Position numbers and translations under genes: made by a program. From NCBI RefSeq assembly GCF_030811555.1, contig NZ_JAUSQZ010000001.1:4213241-4277240 (forward strand): a stretch of DNA of 64,000 nt, written 5' to 3'. The notes beneath the pieces are model-generated. The model searched no databases. It worked only from the letters and a program-made list of their open reading frames with translations, and had not been told where the DNA came from. Positions 44,417-55,515 of this stretch are shown piece by piece. Source of the stretch: Kineosporia succinea (GTDB lineage: Bacteria > Actinomycetota > Actinomycetes > Actinomycetales > Kineosporiaceae). Every line of letters begins with the position of its first letter. Position 1 is the stretch's first letter.

Positions 44417-45211
44417 ATGAGTAGTGCCAAGTACACCCACGGCCACGCCGAGAGCGTGCTGCGTTCGCACCGCACGCGCACCGTGCGGAACTCGGCCGCC
44501 TACCTGATGCCGCACCTGCGTCCGGGTGCCGAACTGCTCGACATCGGCAGTGGTCCCGGCACCATCACCGCCGACCTCGCCCGCCGGGTCGCACCGGCGA
44601 GGCTCACCGCCGTCGAGGTGTCGGACGCGGCGCTGGAGGTGACCCGGGCCGGGGTGCAGGAAGGCAACGTGAGCTTCGTGGTCGCCGACGTGCACGAACT
44701 CCATTTCGCCGACGACTCTTTCGACATCGTGCACGCCCATCAGGTGCTGCAGCACGTCGCCGATCCGGTGCGGGCGCTGCGCGAGATGATCCGGGTCTGC
44801 CGTCCGGGCGGCGTGGTCGCGGTGCGCGACGCCGACTACAGCGGATTCGTCTGGTACCCGCAGATTCCCGCGCTCGACCGGTGGCTGGACGTCTACCGGG
44901 CCGCCGCCCGCGCCAACCAGGGGGAACCCGATGCGGGACGCCGTCTGCTCGCCTGGGCGCGCGAGGCCGGGGCCGCGAAGGTGACCGCCTCGTCGTCCAC
45001 CTGGTGCCACGCCGATCCCGAGGCCCGGGAGGGCTGGGGCGGCATGTGGGCCGACCGGATCGCGAACTCGGCGATCACCGAGCAGGTGCTGGGCAGTGGG
45101 CTGGCCACACCCGACGACATCACCGAGATCGCGGCCGGCTGGCGCGAGTGGGTCGCCGCCCCGGACGGCTGGATCAGCATCCTGCACGGTGAGGTGCTGA
45201 TCCACGTCTGA
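44417..45211 (+). CDS. class I SAM-dependent methyltransferase (type 11)
   Basis: The 264-residue protein has a Rossmann-fold SAM site LLDIGSGPGTITADLAR (motif I, residues 36-52), an acidic strand AVEVSD (motif II) and VVADVHELHFADDSFDIVHAHQ (motif III/IV). UbiE/type-11 enzymes methylate small molecules; the target is unknown. The N-terminus YTHGHAESVLRSHRTRTVRN is typical of the family. The ATG has no strong ribosome site. It is divergent from the ESX operon. Confidence 0.92.
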   Translation: MSSAKYTHGHAESVLRSHRTRTVRNSAAYLMPHLRPGAELLDIGSGPGTITADLARRVAPARLTAVEVSDAALEVTRAGVQEGNVSFVVADVHELHFADDSFDIVHAHQVLQHVADPVRALREMIRVCRPGGVVAVRDADYSGFVWYPQIPALDRWLDVYRAAARANQGEPDAGRRLLAWAREAGAAKVTASSSTWCHADPEAREGWGGMWADRIANSAITEQVLGSGLATPDDITEIAAGWREWVAAPDGWISILHGEVLIHV

Positions 45212-45296
45212 TCGGGGGGTTTCCGGCAAATGGCCGTTTGCCGGACAGAACTAGGCGAAGCTCCACCTGCCCGCCGAGGACTGGGCGTGGGCGAGC

Positions 45297-46199
45297 ATGA
45301 ACCTGCCGATCGCCTGTGTCGACCTGCTGCCGGTACAGCGGGACGACACCGGGCGGGTCTCGCACGTCGGTCTCATCGAGCGTGATTCGCCGATGGGGAG
45401 ACGGTGGTGTCACCTCGGTGGCCGGGTGGGCTACGACGAGTCTTTGCAGGAGGCCGGTCGACGGCATCTCGAGGACTCGTTGCGGGACATCGGTGGCGTG
45501 GTGGTGGAGACGGAGCCCTACTTCGTCAATCAGTACTTCCCCTCGCCCCGCGCCGGTATGGGGGTGGACCCGCGCAAGCATGCCGTCGCGGTCTGCTACC
45601 TCGCCCTCTTCCCGTCGGGATCGGCGCCGCGGGCCCAAGGATCCGAGGCCCTGAACTTTCAGTGGTTCCCCGTCGACGCGCTTCCCGATGACGACGATTT
45701 CTGGCCGGGAAGCCTTCTGATGATCCGGCGGCCGGAGGTGACGACGTCGGGATGGCACGACGAGGTCCTCACCTACCAGTCGATCAGCGACCGGTACATC
45801 TCTCACAACGAATTGATGTGGCAGACGCCGGTTCTGGCCATGACCGCCATGGCCTTCCTGCTCACCATCGCCCTGGGGCAGAGCGCTTCCTGGATGCGGG
45901 CACTGGCGGCGGCCCTGAGTTTCGTCATCGCCGTGATCAGCGCCCAGCTCATGGCCAAGCATTCGAAGAGCCAGATCTCGGATTCCGAAGATCTGCTGCG
46001 GATCGAGAAGAAGCGAGGAATGCAGCCCGCCCACGACAAGCCCAAGCCGGTTCGCATTCCCTTCCGGTTCAGTACTGACGGCCTGAGCGAATGGTTCGCC
46101 GCCCGGCGCAGTCGTATCTGGTGGTTCCGGGCTCTGTTGCTTCTGGCCGTGGTCTCGGCCGGCGTCACGGTGGAGGCAGTCGTGGCGATCTTCCGGTGA
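45297..46199 (+). CDS. DUF4916/Nudix-like domain fused to membrane helices
   Basis: The protein has a Nudix-like N-terminal half: PIACVDLLPVQR, then HLGGRVGYDESLQEAGRRHL, a degenerate Nudix box with RH where RE is expected. DUF4916 proteins share this. From about residue 170 there are two closely spaced helices (TPVLAMTAMAFLLTIALG, then a basic loop), a cytoplasmic stretch (SDSEDLLRIEKKR) and a final helix. The two-helix part resembles SLATT-type modules. In-frame codons before ATG 45297 (LHLPAEDWAWAS) match the DUF4916 family start, so translation may begin at a CTG near 45267. Confidence 0.65.
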   Translation: MNLPIACVDLLPVQRDDTGRVSHVGLIERDSPMGRRWCHLGGRVGYDESLQEAGRRHLEDSLRDIGGVVVETEPYFVNQYFPSPRAGMGVDPRKHAVAVCYLALFPSGSAPRAQGSEALNFQWFPVDALPDDDDFWPGSLLMIRRPEVTTSGWHDEVLTYQSISDRYISHNELMWQTPVLAMTAMAFLLTIALGQSASWMRALAAALSFVIAVISAQLMAKHSKSQISDSEDLLRIEKKRGMQPAHDKPKPVRIPFRFSTDGLSEWFAARRSRIWWFRALLLLAVVSAGVTVEAVVAIFR

Positions 46200-46246
46200 C
46201 GCTTTAATCGGATGCCGGAGCGGTGGTCACGGGGCAGGGTGGCGGC

Positions 46247-47011
46247 ATGGACTTCCTCGAGGCCCTCGCCGATCAGCTCGCCGCCCTGCCCGACGTCGAG
46301 GCCGTCACGCTCGGGGGCTCCCGGGCGCAGGGCACGGCGCGTCCCGACAGCGACTGGGATCTCGGGATCTACTACCGAAAGAGCCTGGACGTGCGGACGT
46401 TACGGTCCCTCGGGCACGAGGGGCAGGTCTCCGAGGTGGGCGGCTGGGGCGGCGGGGTGTTCAACGGCGGGTGCTGGTGGCGCGTCGCCGGGGAGCCGGT
46501 CGACGTGCACTACCGCGACCTCGACGTGGTCGAGTCCGAGGTGCGACGGGCCGGGCAGGGAAAGTTCGACATCGAGCCGCTGATGTTCCACCTGGCCGGC
46601 ATCCCGACCTACCTCGTCGTGGCCGAGCTCGCGAGCAACCGCACGCTGCGCGGCGGTCTGCCCCGGGTCGACGCCTATCCGCCCCGGCTGCGCGAGGCCG
46701 CCGTGAGCGTGTGGTCGGGCAGGGCGCGGCTGACGCTGGGGTACGCCGAGAAGAACAGCACTCGCACCGCGCAGGCCCTGGGGCTGATCTCTCTCGCGGT
46801 CACCCAGTACGCCCACGCCGTGGCGGCGTCGCGGGGTATCTGGGTGACCAACGAGAAGCGATTGCTCGACGTCGCGGGACTGCGGGGCGTGGACGAGCTC
46901 TTCTCCACCGAGCACGATCCGGCCGAGCTGGTGCACCGGATCCGCACCCTCGCCGAGATCCGTGAGGTGGAAGGGATCGCCGCCCTCGACGGGATCACTG
47001 CCCGGGCGTGA
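46247..47011 (+). CDS. nucleotidyltransferase-domain protein
   Basis: The 254-residue protein has the Pol-beta nucleotidyltransferase core: LGGSRAQGTARPDSDWDLGI (GS plus DxD) and the third carboxylate in PVDVHYRD. C-terminal helices follow (HLAGIPTYLVVAELASN). Proteins of this actinobacterial family are annotated only as nucleotidyltransferases; the substrate is unknown. ATG 46247 follows AGGGTGG by five bases. Its 3' end overlaps the convergent patatin gene by 17 bases. Confidence 0.85.
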   Translation: MDFLEALADQLAALPDVEAVTLGGSRAQGTARPDSDWDLGIYYRKSLDVRTLRSLGHEGQVSEVGGWGGGVFNGGCWWRVAGEPVDVHYRDLDVVESEVRRAGQGKFDIEPLMFHLAGIPTYLVVAELASNRTLRGGLPRVDAYPPRLREAAVSVWSGRARLTLGYAEKNSTRTAQALGLISLAVTQYAHAVAASRGIWVTNEKRLLDVAGLRGVDELFSTEHDPAELVHRIRTLAEIREVEGIAALDGITARA

Positions 47012-47900
47012 ACTCCTGGTCGAGCATCGCCCGCATGTCCGAGCGCCCGAGCCGAGCCGTCGCGGCCAGCACCGAGGCGTCGATGCCGGTGCGGTCGGCC
47101 CGGATCTCCGACGGTGCGACGGTCCAGGTGACGCGGGGCGTGACGGTGTGCTCGGCCGCCAGACGCTGCAGCAGTGCGGCGTAGTGAGGGCTGGGCCGGC
47201 TGATGTTCTCCTTGACGAAGTCGGCCTGGCCCCGGGCCAGACGCCGGCCGAGCCACTTCATCGCGGCCCCGAGATCGTCTTGCAGGAAGGTGAACGACCG
47301 GGTCATCACCACCAGCGCCTGCGTGGCGCCGGCCTCCAGCGCCTGGTCGACCGGCACCGGCGCCACGATGCCGCCGTCGATGTACCGCCGCCCGCCCAGT
47401 GGGATGCGTTTGTTGTAGAGCGCGGGCAGGGCGGCCGTGGCGCGCAGCACCTCGTGCAGGTCGTCGGCCTCGCGGTTCGACACCACGAACGCCTCACCGG
47501 TCTCGGCATCGGTGAGCACGGTGAGCAGCTCGGCCGGGGCCGACTTCAGCGCGACGACGTCGAGCGGGTAGTGCTCCTTGACCACCTCGTCGATGAGGTA
47601 GTCGACATCCACGACCTTCCACAGCCGCGCCGGGTTGATGAACGCCTTGTGACTCAGGTCGTCGACGTAGATGCGCTCGCCGACATTGGCCTGCCCCGCA
47701 AGGAAATACGCGCCGTTGATGGCGCCCGCACTGCTGCCCACGACCACCGAGAAGGCATCTCGGAGTCCTTCGCTCTCCAGCTCCGCCAGCGCACCGATCG
47801 AATAGACACCGCGCATGCCGCCGCCCTGCACCACCAGGGCCGGCTTGGCCATCGAGTGAGGTTGACGCGAGAGACCTTTTAGATGTTCACCGAGCTTCAA
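46995..47900 (-). CDS. patatin-like phospholipase
   Basis: The 301-residue enzyme is predicted to hydrolyse acyl lipids. The oxyanion Gly-rich loop is LVVQGGGMRGVYSIG, the nucleophile elbow is VGSSAGAING, and the catalytic Asp lies in YIDGGIVAPVP, making a Ser/Asp dyad. All three are intact. The TTG start is backed by AGAGGACCACG; the first ATG (MAKPALVVQGGG) is 16 codons later and also fits the family. Its 3' end overlaps the nucleotidyltransferase gene. Confidence 0.9.
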   Translation of the reverse strand: MKLGEHLKGLSRQPHSMAKPALVVQGGGMRGVYSIGALAELESEGLRDAFSVVVGSSAGAINGAYFLAGQANVGERIYVDDLSHKAFINPARLWKVVDVDYLIDEVVKEHYPLDVVALKSAPAELLTVLTDAETGEAFVVSNREADDLHEVLRATAALPALYNKRIPLGGRRYIDGGIVAPVPVDQALEAGATQALVVMTRSFTFLQDDLGAAMKWLGRRLARGQADFVKENISRPSPHYAALLQRLAAEHTVTPRVTWTVAPSEIRADRTGIDASVLAATARLGRSDMRAMLDQEFTPGQ

Positions 47901-48072
47901 CGTGGTCCTCTCCGTCTTTCCGAAGAGCTCAGACTAGGCCAGGAAGGCTGTGACCGGAGCCTCACTCAGCGTCGCCGCCCTGGCCCGGACCGGTACGGCT
48001 CGGTGCGGTGACCGGGTGAAAAGCCGCTGACCTGGGCCGGAGTCACGCCGAGGGCTGCCTACGGTGGTCGGC

Positions 48073-48507
48073 ATGGCTGAGATGCGCCCCCGAGCGGGTA
48101 GTTCCGAGAATGCCCAGCTCGTCGAGGAGGCGCTGGCCCGGGCGACGATCCACCTGAACCTGAAGGACCTTCCGGCCGCCACCGCGGCCGCGCTGGAGGC
48201 CGTCGAGGCAGATCGTGACTTCCAGGTGTTCCTGCCGGTCTCCGGCCTGGGCCGGGCCCGCATCACCGGCCACGCCTTCATGCCCGAGGGCATGGCCTTC
48301 TACGCCCCGGCCCACGGTCTGCTCGTGGTGTCCCGCCAGACCTGGAACGACTCGATCCTGCGCATGGCCATCCACCGGTTCGCACAGGACGCGGCCGACC
48401 GGATCACCGAGGCGGGCTGGCTGCCCTACAACCCGGCCGCGCTGAGCAGCACCGACCCCGGCAACCCGGGTCTGCGCGAGATGCTGGGCGACGGGGACGA
48501 CCAATAG
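48073..48507 (+). CDS. hypothetical cytosolic protein
   Basis: The 144-residue protein has no signal or membrane segment. A helical N-terminus (ENAQLVEEALARATIHLNLK) leads to a beta/alpha region (SGLGRARITGHAFMPEGMAF). No family was recognised. The ATG at 48073 is used; a GTG nine bases earlier is in frame. It lies alone between a patatin and the CO dehydrogenase regulator. Confidence 0.55.
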   Translation: MAEMRPRAGSSENAQLVEEALARATIHLNLKDLPAATAAALEAVEADRDFQVFLPVSGLGRARITGHAFMPEGMAFYAPAHGLLVVSRQTWNDSILRMAIHRFAQDAADRITEAGWLPYNPAALSSTDPGNPGLREMLGDGDDQ

Positions 48508-48672
48508 CCGAACGGAACGCCGACCGCAGTCGCGTCTCCCGTGCGGCTGCTGGTGCGCAGAAGCCGCGCATCTGGCCCCAAGGATCCGCATCCGCTGACA
48601 GCCGGCAGAACCCCGGCCGTCCGGTTCGGGATATCTTGACCCCTGTCTCTCGGCGGACGTGGGGAGTCGACC

Positions 48673-49620
48673 GTGACACCTGCACAACTGCGCGCATTCA
48701 CGGCGATCGTGCGCCTGGGGTCGGTCCGCAAGGCCGCCGCCGACCTCGGCGTGACTGAGGCCGCGGTGTCGGCGCACGTCGGTCAGCTGCGAAAGGAGCT
48801 GGGCGACAGGCTGTTCGCGCCCACCGCCTCCGGTCTCGCCTTCACGCCCGGCGGCCTGCGCCTGGCCAGCCGCTCCGCCGAACTGCTGGGACTGCAAGAC
48901 CGCACGGTGCTCGAGGTCAGCCGGGCCGGCAGTGGGCGTCGCTTCCTGCGGGTGGCCGCCTCCAGCCTGTTCGCCGAGCACTGCGCCCCCGGCCTGCTCG
49001 AGCTCTTCGCCGGCCGCGCCCGTGATCTCGACGTCGAGCTCGGCGTGCACAGCCCTCGCGAGTTCAGCGAGATCCTGCTGACCCGATCCGTCGACGTCGC
49101 GATCGGCCCGCGCCCGCCCGACCTCGACGGCTCCGTCAGCTACCAGCCGTTCCTCAACTTCCAGGTCGTGCTGGTCGCCGGCCCGCAGCACCCGCTCAGC
49201 CAGGTCACGCCGAGCCCGGGCCGGCTGCGCGATCAGACCTGGCTGCTCGGCCCCTCCGCCATCGGCCGCATCGGTCTGGTGCCGGACATCCTGCAGCGCC
49301 TGCAGATCCCCGAGGAACGCCAGCAGATCTTCCAGAGTCACGTCGCCGCCGTCGAGGAGGTGAAGCGGGGCAAGGGACTCACGCTCGCCCTGGCTTTCGC
49401 GGTGCGGCAGGAGATCTCGCGTCAGGACCTGGTGCGCCTCACCCAGCCCGCCATCGGCACCTGGGGCGTCATGTCGCTCACCGGCACCGGCTGTGCACCC
49501 GAGGCCGCCGAGTTCACCCGCTTCGTCGCCACCCCACGCGCCACCCAGGCGATGCTGCGTGGCGCGGGTGTCACCGCCGGGCGGTTCCGGCCGTCGATCC
49601 ATGTGACCCTCTGGAACTGA
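48673..49620 (+). CDS. LysR-family regulator next to the CO dehydrogenase cluster
   Basis: The 315-residue protein has an N-terminal LysR helix-turn-helix (TPAQLRAFTAIVRLGSVRKA, AADLGVTEAAVSAHVGQLRK) and a C-terminal LysR co-inducer-binding domain (LRVAASSLFAEHCAPG onward). It converges on the cox operon and overlaps coxE by 50 bases, so it is a good candidate regulator, though LysR genes usually lie divergent from their targets. The GTG start follows GTGGGGAG. Confidence 0.88.
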   Translation: MTPAQLRAFTAIVRLGSVRKAAADLGVTEAAVSAHVGQLRKELGDRLFAPTASGLAFTPGGLRLASRSAELLGLQDRTVLEVSRAGSGRRFLRVAASSLFAEHCAPGLLELFAGRARDLDVELGVHSPREFSEILLTRSVDVAIGPRPPDLDGSVSYQPFLNFQVVLVAGPQHPLSQVTPSPGRLRDQTWLLGPSAIGRIGLVPDILQRLQIPEERQQIFQSHVAAVEEVKRGKGLTLALAFAVRQEISRQDLVRLTQPAIGTWGVMSLTGTGCAPEAAEFTRFVATPRATQAMLRGAGVTAGRFRPSIHVTLWN

Positions 49621-50782
49621 GCTCACGAAACACGTTCTCCAGCGAGCGGAAGGAGTCGGCCGGCAGCATCGCGTCGCAGAACGGCAGGGCCGCCGCCATC
49701 GTCGCCACCTTCGGCTCGTAACCCGGTGCTCCAGAACGGGGATTCAGCCAGAGGACGCGGTGAGCACGCCGCTTCAACCTCGCCATCGCGGCGGTCATCC
49801 TCTCGGGCGGCTCGCTGTCCCAGCCGTCGCTCGCGATGATCACCACCGCTCCCCGCAGCAGGCCTCCGTGATGAGAAGCCATGAGTGACTGCAGATTCGC
49901 GGCGATCCGGGTGCCACCGAAGCGGTCGGTCACGGCCGCGCTCGCGCGGTCGAAGGCCTCCGGGGCGGAACGGTGGGCGAGTCTGTGCGTGAGCCGGGTC
50001 AGTGAGGTGGCGAAAGCGAATCCCTCGGCGTCGCAGCGGAGGACCAGCGCTCGCATGAGGTGCAGGAAGGCGACCGAGGGAGCCTGCATCGACTGGCTCA
50101 CGTCGCAGATCATCAGCACGCGCCGGGGTTTCGGCCGGGGGGTCGCGCGCACCAGCTCGACCGGATCCCATCCGGTGCGGCGTGCCCGTGTCATGGTGTC
50201 GCGCAGCTGGATCCGGCCGCCGGTCGAACTCACCCGCAGCCGGCGGGAGCGGCGCCGCGGCAGACTGAGCGCGGCTTCCTCCAGTCGGTCGCCGAGCTCA
50301 CGCAGGTCGTCGTCGCTGAGTCTCTCGAACGGCAGTCCGGCCCGTTCGTCGAGGGCACTCGGGTTCCGGCGAGGCACGCGCTGCTCACCGGCGTCGCTCG
50401 CCCCACCGACGGCGGGTGGCAGAGTGAGCCAGGGCAGTCCGGACCCGGCTTCCTCCCCGTGAGAATCGCCCGGCACGGCCGCGTTCCGGCCGCGATCACC
50501 ACGGCGGGCGTTGCGGCGGGCCACCGGATCCAGGGGCATCACCGCGTCGAACACGGCCTCGAAGACCTGGTCGAACACGGCCAGGTCCTCGTAGCGCCGT
50601 ACCAGCGTGATCCGGGTCGTCCAGTAGAGCTGCGACCGCGTGCGGATCGGTTCGGCCCCCAGGGCGACCGAAACGTCTTCCATCGCCGAGAGACCGACCC
50701 GCACCCCGCGCGTCCGCAGACGGTCGGCCAGCGAAACCACGAACGCGGCCGTGTCGATGCCACGCAGCGGGACGGGTTGCAC
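49571..50782 (-). CDS. coxE: CoxE-like VWA-domain protein of CO dehydrogenase maturation
   Basis: The 403-residue protein has a C-terminal VWA-like domain with a MIDAS-type motif (LMICDVSQSMQAPSVAFLHL) and GFAFATSLTRL downstream. CoxE proteins act with the MoxR ATPase CoxD in assembling the copper-sulfur-molybdenum active site of aerobic CO dehydrogenase. The N-terminus is helical and the middle is Arg-rich. It is the last gene of the cox operon, eight bases after coxG. The GTG start has a weak ribosome site. Confidence 0.88.
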   Translation of the reverse strand: MQPVPLRGIDTAAFVVSLADRLRTRGVRVGLSAMEDVSVALGAEPIRTRSQLYWTTRITLVRRYEDLAVFDQVFEAVFDAVMPLDPVARRNARRGDRGRNAAVPGDSHGEEAGSGLPWLTLPPAVGGASDAGEQRVPRRNPSALDERAGLPFERLSDDDLRELGDRLEEAALSLPRRRSRRLRVSSTGGRIQLRDTMTRARRTGWDPVELVRATPRPKPRRVLMICDVSQSMQAPSVAFLHLMRALVLRCDAEGFAFATSLTRLTHRLAHRSAPEAFDRASAAVTDRFGGTRIAANLQSLMASHHGGLLRGAVVIIASDGWDSEPPERMTAAMARLKRRAHRVLWLNPRSGAPGYEPKVATMAAALPFCDAMLPADSFRSLENVFRELSSRGSHGSTAGTARR

Positions 50783-50789
50783 CGGTGTC

Positions 50790-51437
50790 TCAGCGGAAGA
50801 CGACGTAGATGATCACGGCTGCCGCGGCGACCGCCACCGCCGCGGGCACGGCCCGCTTGTAGAGCGAGTCCCCGGCGAGCGAGAGCACGTCGAGCGGTGC
50901 GGTGTCGTCGTCGGGCCGCGATGATGACGGACGCGACGGCGCCCCGGGTTCGGGCGTCACCTCGGGCGCCGGTTCCGGAGAGGGAGAGGGGGTGCGGATC
51001 TTCGCCTCCAGGTTCTCGACGAACTGGTTGAGCAGCTTCGTCGAGACGTCCTTGATCATGCCGCTGCCGAACTGCGCGATCTTGCCGCTGATGTTCAGGT
51101 CGGTGCTGACGGTCACGACCGTGCGCCCGGGCTCGGCGTCGGGGCGCAGACCGGCGCGGACGGTGGCGGCCGCAGTGCCGGTGCCGCGCGAGTCCTTGCC
51201 CTTGGCGTCGATCACCGCCCGGTGTGCCGCGTCGTCCTTCTCGACGAAGCGGGCCGTTCCGGCGTACTCGCTCACCACCGGCCCGACCTTGACCTTCACC
51301 GTGCCCGAGTAGACATCTCCGTCGACGCCGGTGAGCCGTGCCCCGGGCATGCAGGGGGCGATGCCCTCCAGATCGGTGAGCACCCGCCAGGCCTCGTCGA
51401 CCCCGGTGCTGACCGTGAACTCGTGGTCGATCCTCAT
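50790..51437 (-). CDS. coxG: CoxG-like SRPBCC membrane-anchored protein
   Basis: The 215-residue protein starts with an SRPBCC domain (MRIDHEFTVSTGVDEAWRVL to NQFVENLEAKI, about residues 1-148), followed by a Pro/Ser-rich linker and a single C-terminal hydrophobic helix (AVPAAVAVAAAAVIIYVVF). CoxG anchors CO dehydrogenase to the cytoplasmic membrane near the respiratory chain. The ATG overlaps the coxD stop codon (ATGA), with GGAGAGG upstream. Confidence 0.92.
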   Translation of the reverse strand: MRIDHEFTVSTGVDEAWRVLTDLEGIAPCMPGARLTGVDGDVYSGTVKVKVGPVVSEYAGTARFVEKDDAAHRAVIDAKGKDSRGTGTAAATVRAGLRPDAEPGRTVVTVSTDLNISGKIAQFGSGMIKDVSTKLLNQFVENLEAKIRTPSPSPEPAPEVTPEPGAPSRPSSSRPDDDTAPLDVLSLAGDSLYKRAVPAAVAVAAAAVIIYVVFR

Positions 51438-52291
51438 GGCGTCCTCTCCAGTGCGTCGAGCATCGCGGCCTGGTCGTCGGGGGTCTTGGCGATGCAGCCC
51501 AGAGTGCGCACAGCGTCGTCACGCCCGAGATCCGCGGCGCCGAGCGCACTCAGCGCGCTCACCCAGTCGATCGCCTCGGCCATGCCGGGTGCCTTGTCCA
51601 GGTCGAGCCCCCGGGCCTGCGTGATGAACCGCGTGGTCGAGGAGATCAGGGGGTAGGCGGCGGAGGGGACCTTCCGGCGCAGGATCTCGACCGCTCGCGG
51701 CGGGTCCGGGAACGCGATCCAGTGGTACAGGCAGCGCCGGCGCAGGGCGTCGTGCAGTTCGCGGCTGCGGTTGGACGTGAGCACGACGAGCGGACGGCGG
51801 GCGGCGGTGAACGTGCCCAGTTCGGGAACGGTGACCGAGCCCTCGCCGAGGAACTCGAACAGCATGGCCTCGAACTCGTCGTCGGCGCGGTCGATCTCGT
51901 CGATCAGCAGCACCGGCGCGGTCGGGCCCGGATGCCGCACGGCCCGCAGGATGGGGCGCTCCAGCAGGTACTCCTCGGTGAACAGGTCGGCCTCCGTCAC
52001 CGCGGACCCGGAGGCCAGGCGGATCGCCAGCAGCTGCCGCTGGAAGTTCCACTCGTACAGGGCCTCGTTCACGGTCAGGCCCTCGTAGCACTGCAGCCGG
52101 ATCAGCGGGGTGCCGAGCGCCCGGGCCAGGGCCTTGGCGGTGGCGGTCTTGCCCACGCCGGGCTCACCCTCGAGCAGGAGGGGCTGCCCGAGGGTGAGGG
52201 TCAGGAAGATCGCCGTCGAGAGCCCCTCGTCGACGAGCAGGTCCACCTCGTCGAGCAGGGCCCGGATCTCCTCGGGGGTGAGAGGACTCAC
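51434..52291 (-). CDS. coxD: CoxD-like MoxR AAA+ ATPase
   Basis: The 285-residue protein is a MoxR-class AAA+ ATPase: Walker A LLEGEPGVGKTATAKALA, Walker B VLLIDEIDRADDEFEAMLFE, sensor-1 LVVLTSNRSRELHDALRRRC. In Oligotropha, CoxD works with CoxE and is required for sulfuration and copper insertion at the CO dehydrogenase active site. The GTG start overlaps the XdhC gene stop, and coxG overlaps its end, so the accessory genes are tightly coupled. Confidence 0.93.
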   Translation of the reverse strand: MSPLTPEEIRALLDEVDLLVDEGLSTAIFLTLTLGQPLLLEGEPGVGKTATAKALARALGTPLIRLQCYEGLTVNEALYEWNFQRQLLAIRLASGSAVTEADLFTEEYLLERPILRAVRHPGPTAPVLLIDEIDRADDEFEAMLFEFLGEGSVTVPELGTFTAARRPLVVLTSNRSRELHDALRRRCLYHWIAFPDPPRAVEILRRKVPSAAYPLISSTTRFITQARGLDLDKAPGMAEAIDWVSALSALGAADLGRDDAVRTLGCIAKTPDDQAAMLDALERTP

Positions 52292-53136
52292 CGCGCGGAG
52301 GCCTTGGCGTAGGTGGCGCGGCAGTGCTCCCCGCAGAACCAGACATCGCCCAGGTGAAGGGTTTCCGGGGTGATGGTGACGGTCATGCCGCAGACCGGGT
52401 CGAGAGCGGTGCTGGGGTTCGAGGCCTTACGGCCGGAGCGCAGCCGGGGGATCGCCTCGGCCAGGATCGACAGCGCGATCTCGCCGGGGGTGCGGGCGCC
52501 GATGTCCAGGCCGGCCGGGGTGCTCACCCGCTCGCGTTCCTCGTCGGTCAGGCCGAGCCCGTCCAGCACCGCCGACCCGCGCCGACGGCTGGCGACCAGG
52601 GCCACGTAGGCGACCGACGCGTCCGTTGCTCGACGGATCTGCTCTTCCTCGTCGTGACCGTGGCTGGCGATGATGACCGCGTCCGGCGTGTCCGAGGTCA
52701 AGGTCGAGGTCGAGGTCCGGACCATGGTGTACCCCAGGATCTCGCCGATCCGCACCAGGTGGTCGGCCACCGGGGTGTCGCCGACCACCCGCACGAGCGG
52801 CGGCGGGAGCACCGGCCGCAGAAAGATCTCCAGAGCCCCGCCGGACAGGCACGGATTCACCACGACCTCGGCGCCGGGGGTCTCGGGAAAGCTCAGGTCC
52901 TCGGGCAGCACCCGCAGCAGCAGAGTCTCGCCGTTCTCCAGCGTGCCGAGAGCGGCTGTGCGCACGGAGCTCTCGGCGCACTGACCGCCCACGAAACCCT
53001 CGATCGTCCCGTCCGTCAGCACCACCGCCTGATCGCCCGCCCGGGCCGACGACGGCACCTGCGCCCGCACCACGGTGGCCTCGACGAACGGCGTGCGGCT
53101 GTTCGTGAGGTCGCGGGCCCGCTCCTGGATCGACAT
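52288..53136 (-). CDS. XdhC/CoxF-family maturation protein fused to a YHS domain
   Basis: The 282-residue protein has an XdhC N-terminal domain (DGTIEGFVGGQCAESSVRTA) and a Rossmann-like C-terminal part (GYTMVRTSTSTLTSDTPDAV, VALVASRRRGSAVLDGLGL). XdhC proteins bring in sulfurated molybdenum cofactor. The last about 45 residues form a YHS metal-binding domain (LDPVCGMTVTITPETLHLG, then VWFCGEHCRATYAK), an unusual fusion. A YHS domain can bind copper or other metals, which fits CO dehydrogenase needing Cu at its active site. It follows coxL by three bases. Confidence 0.88.
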   Translation of the reverse strand: MSIQERARDLTNSRTPFVEATVVRAQVPSSARAGDQAVVLTDGTIEGFVGGQCAESSVRTAALGTLENGETLLLRVLPEDLSFPETPGAEVVVNPCLSGGALEIFLRPVLPPPLVRVVGDTPVADHLVRIGEILGYTMVRTSTSTLTSDTPDAVIIASHGHDEEEQIRRATDASVAYVALVASRRRGSAVLDGLGLTDEERERVSTPAGLDIGARTPGEIALSILAEAIPRLRSGRKASNPSTALDPVCGMTVTITPETLHLGDVWFCGEHCRATYAKASAR

Positions 53137-53139
53137 GCC

Positions 53140-55511
<2,372 letters not shown>

Positions 55512-55515
<4 letters not shown>

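Noticed and set aside
45297-47900. A CBASS-like anti-phage module (nucleotidyltransferase plus patatin plus membrane Nudix protein)
   Set aside because: The three genes are not in one operon: the patatin converges from the other strand. The nucleotidyltransferase belongs to a widespread stand-alone actinobacterial family rather than a recognisable CD-NTase, and no Cap2/Cap3-type genes are present.
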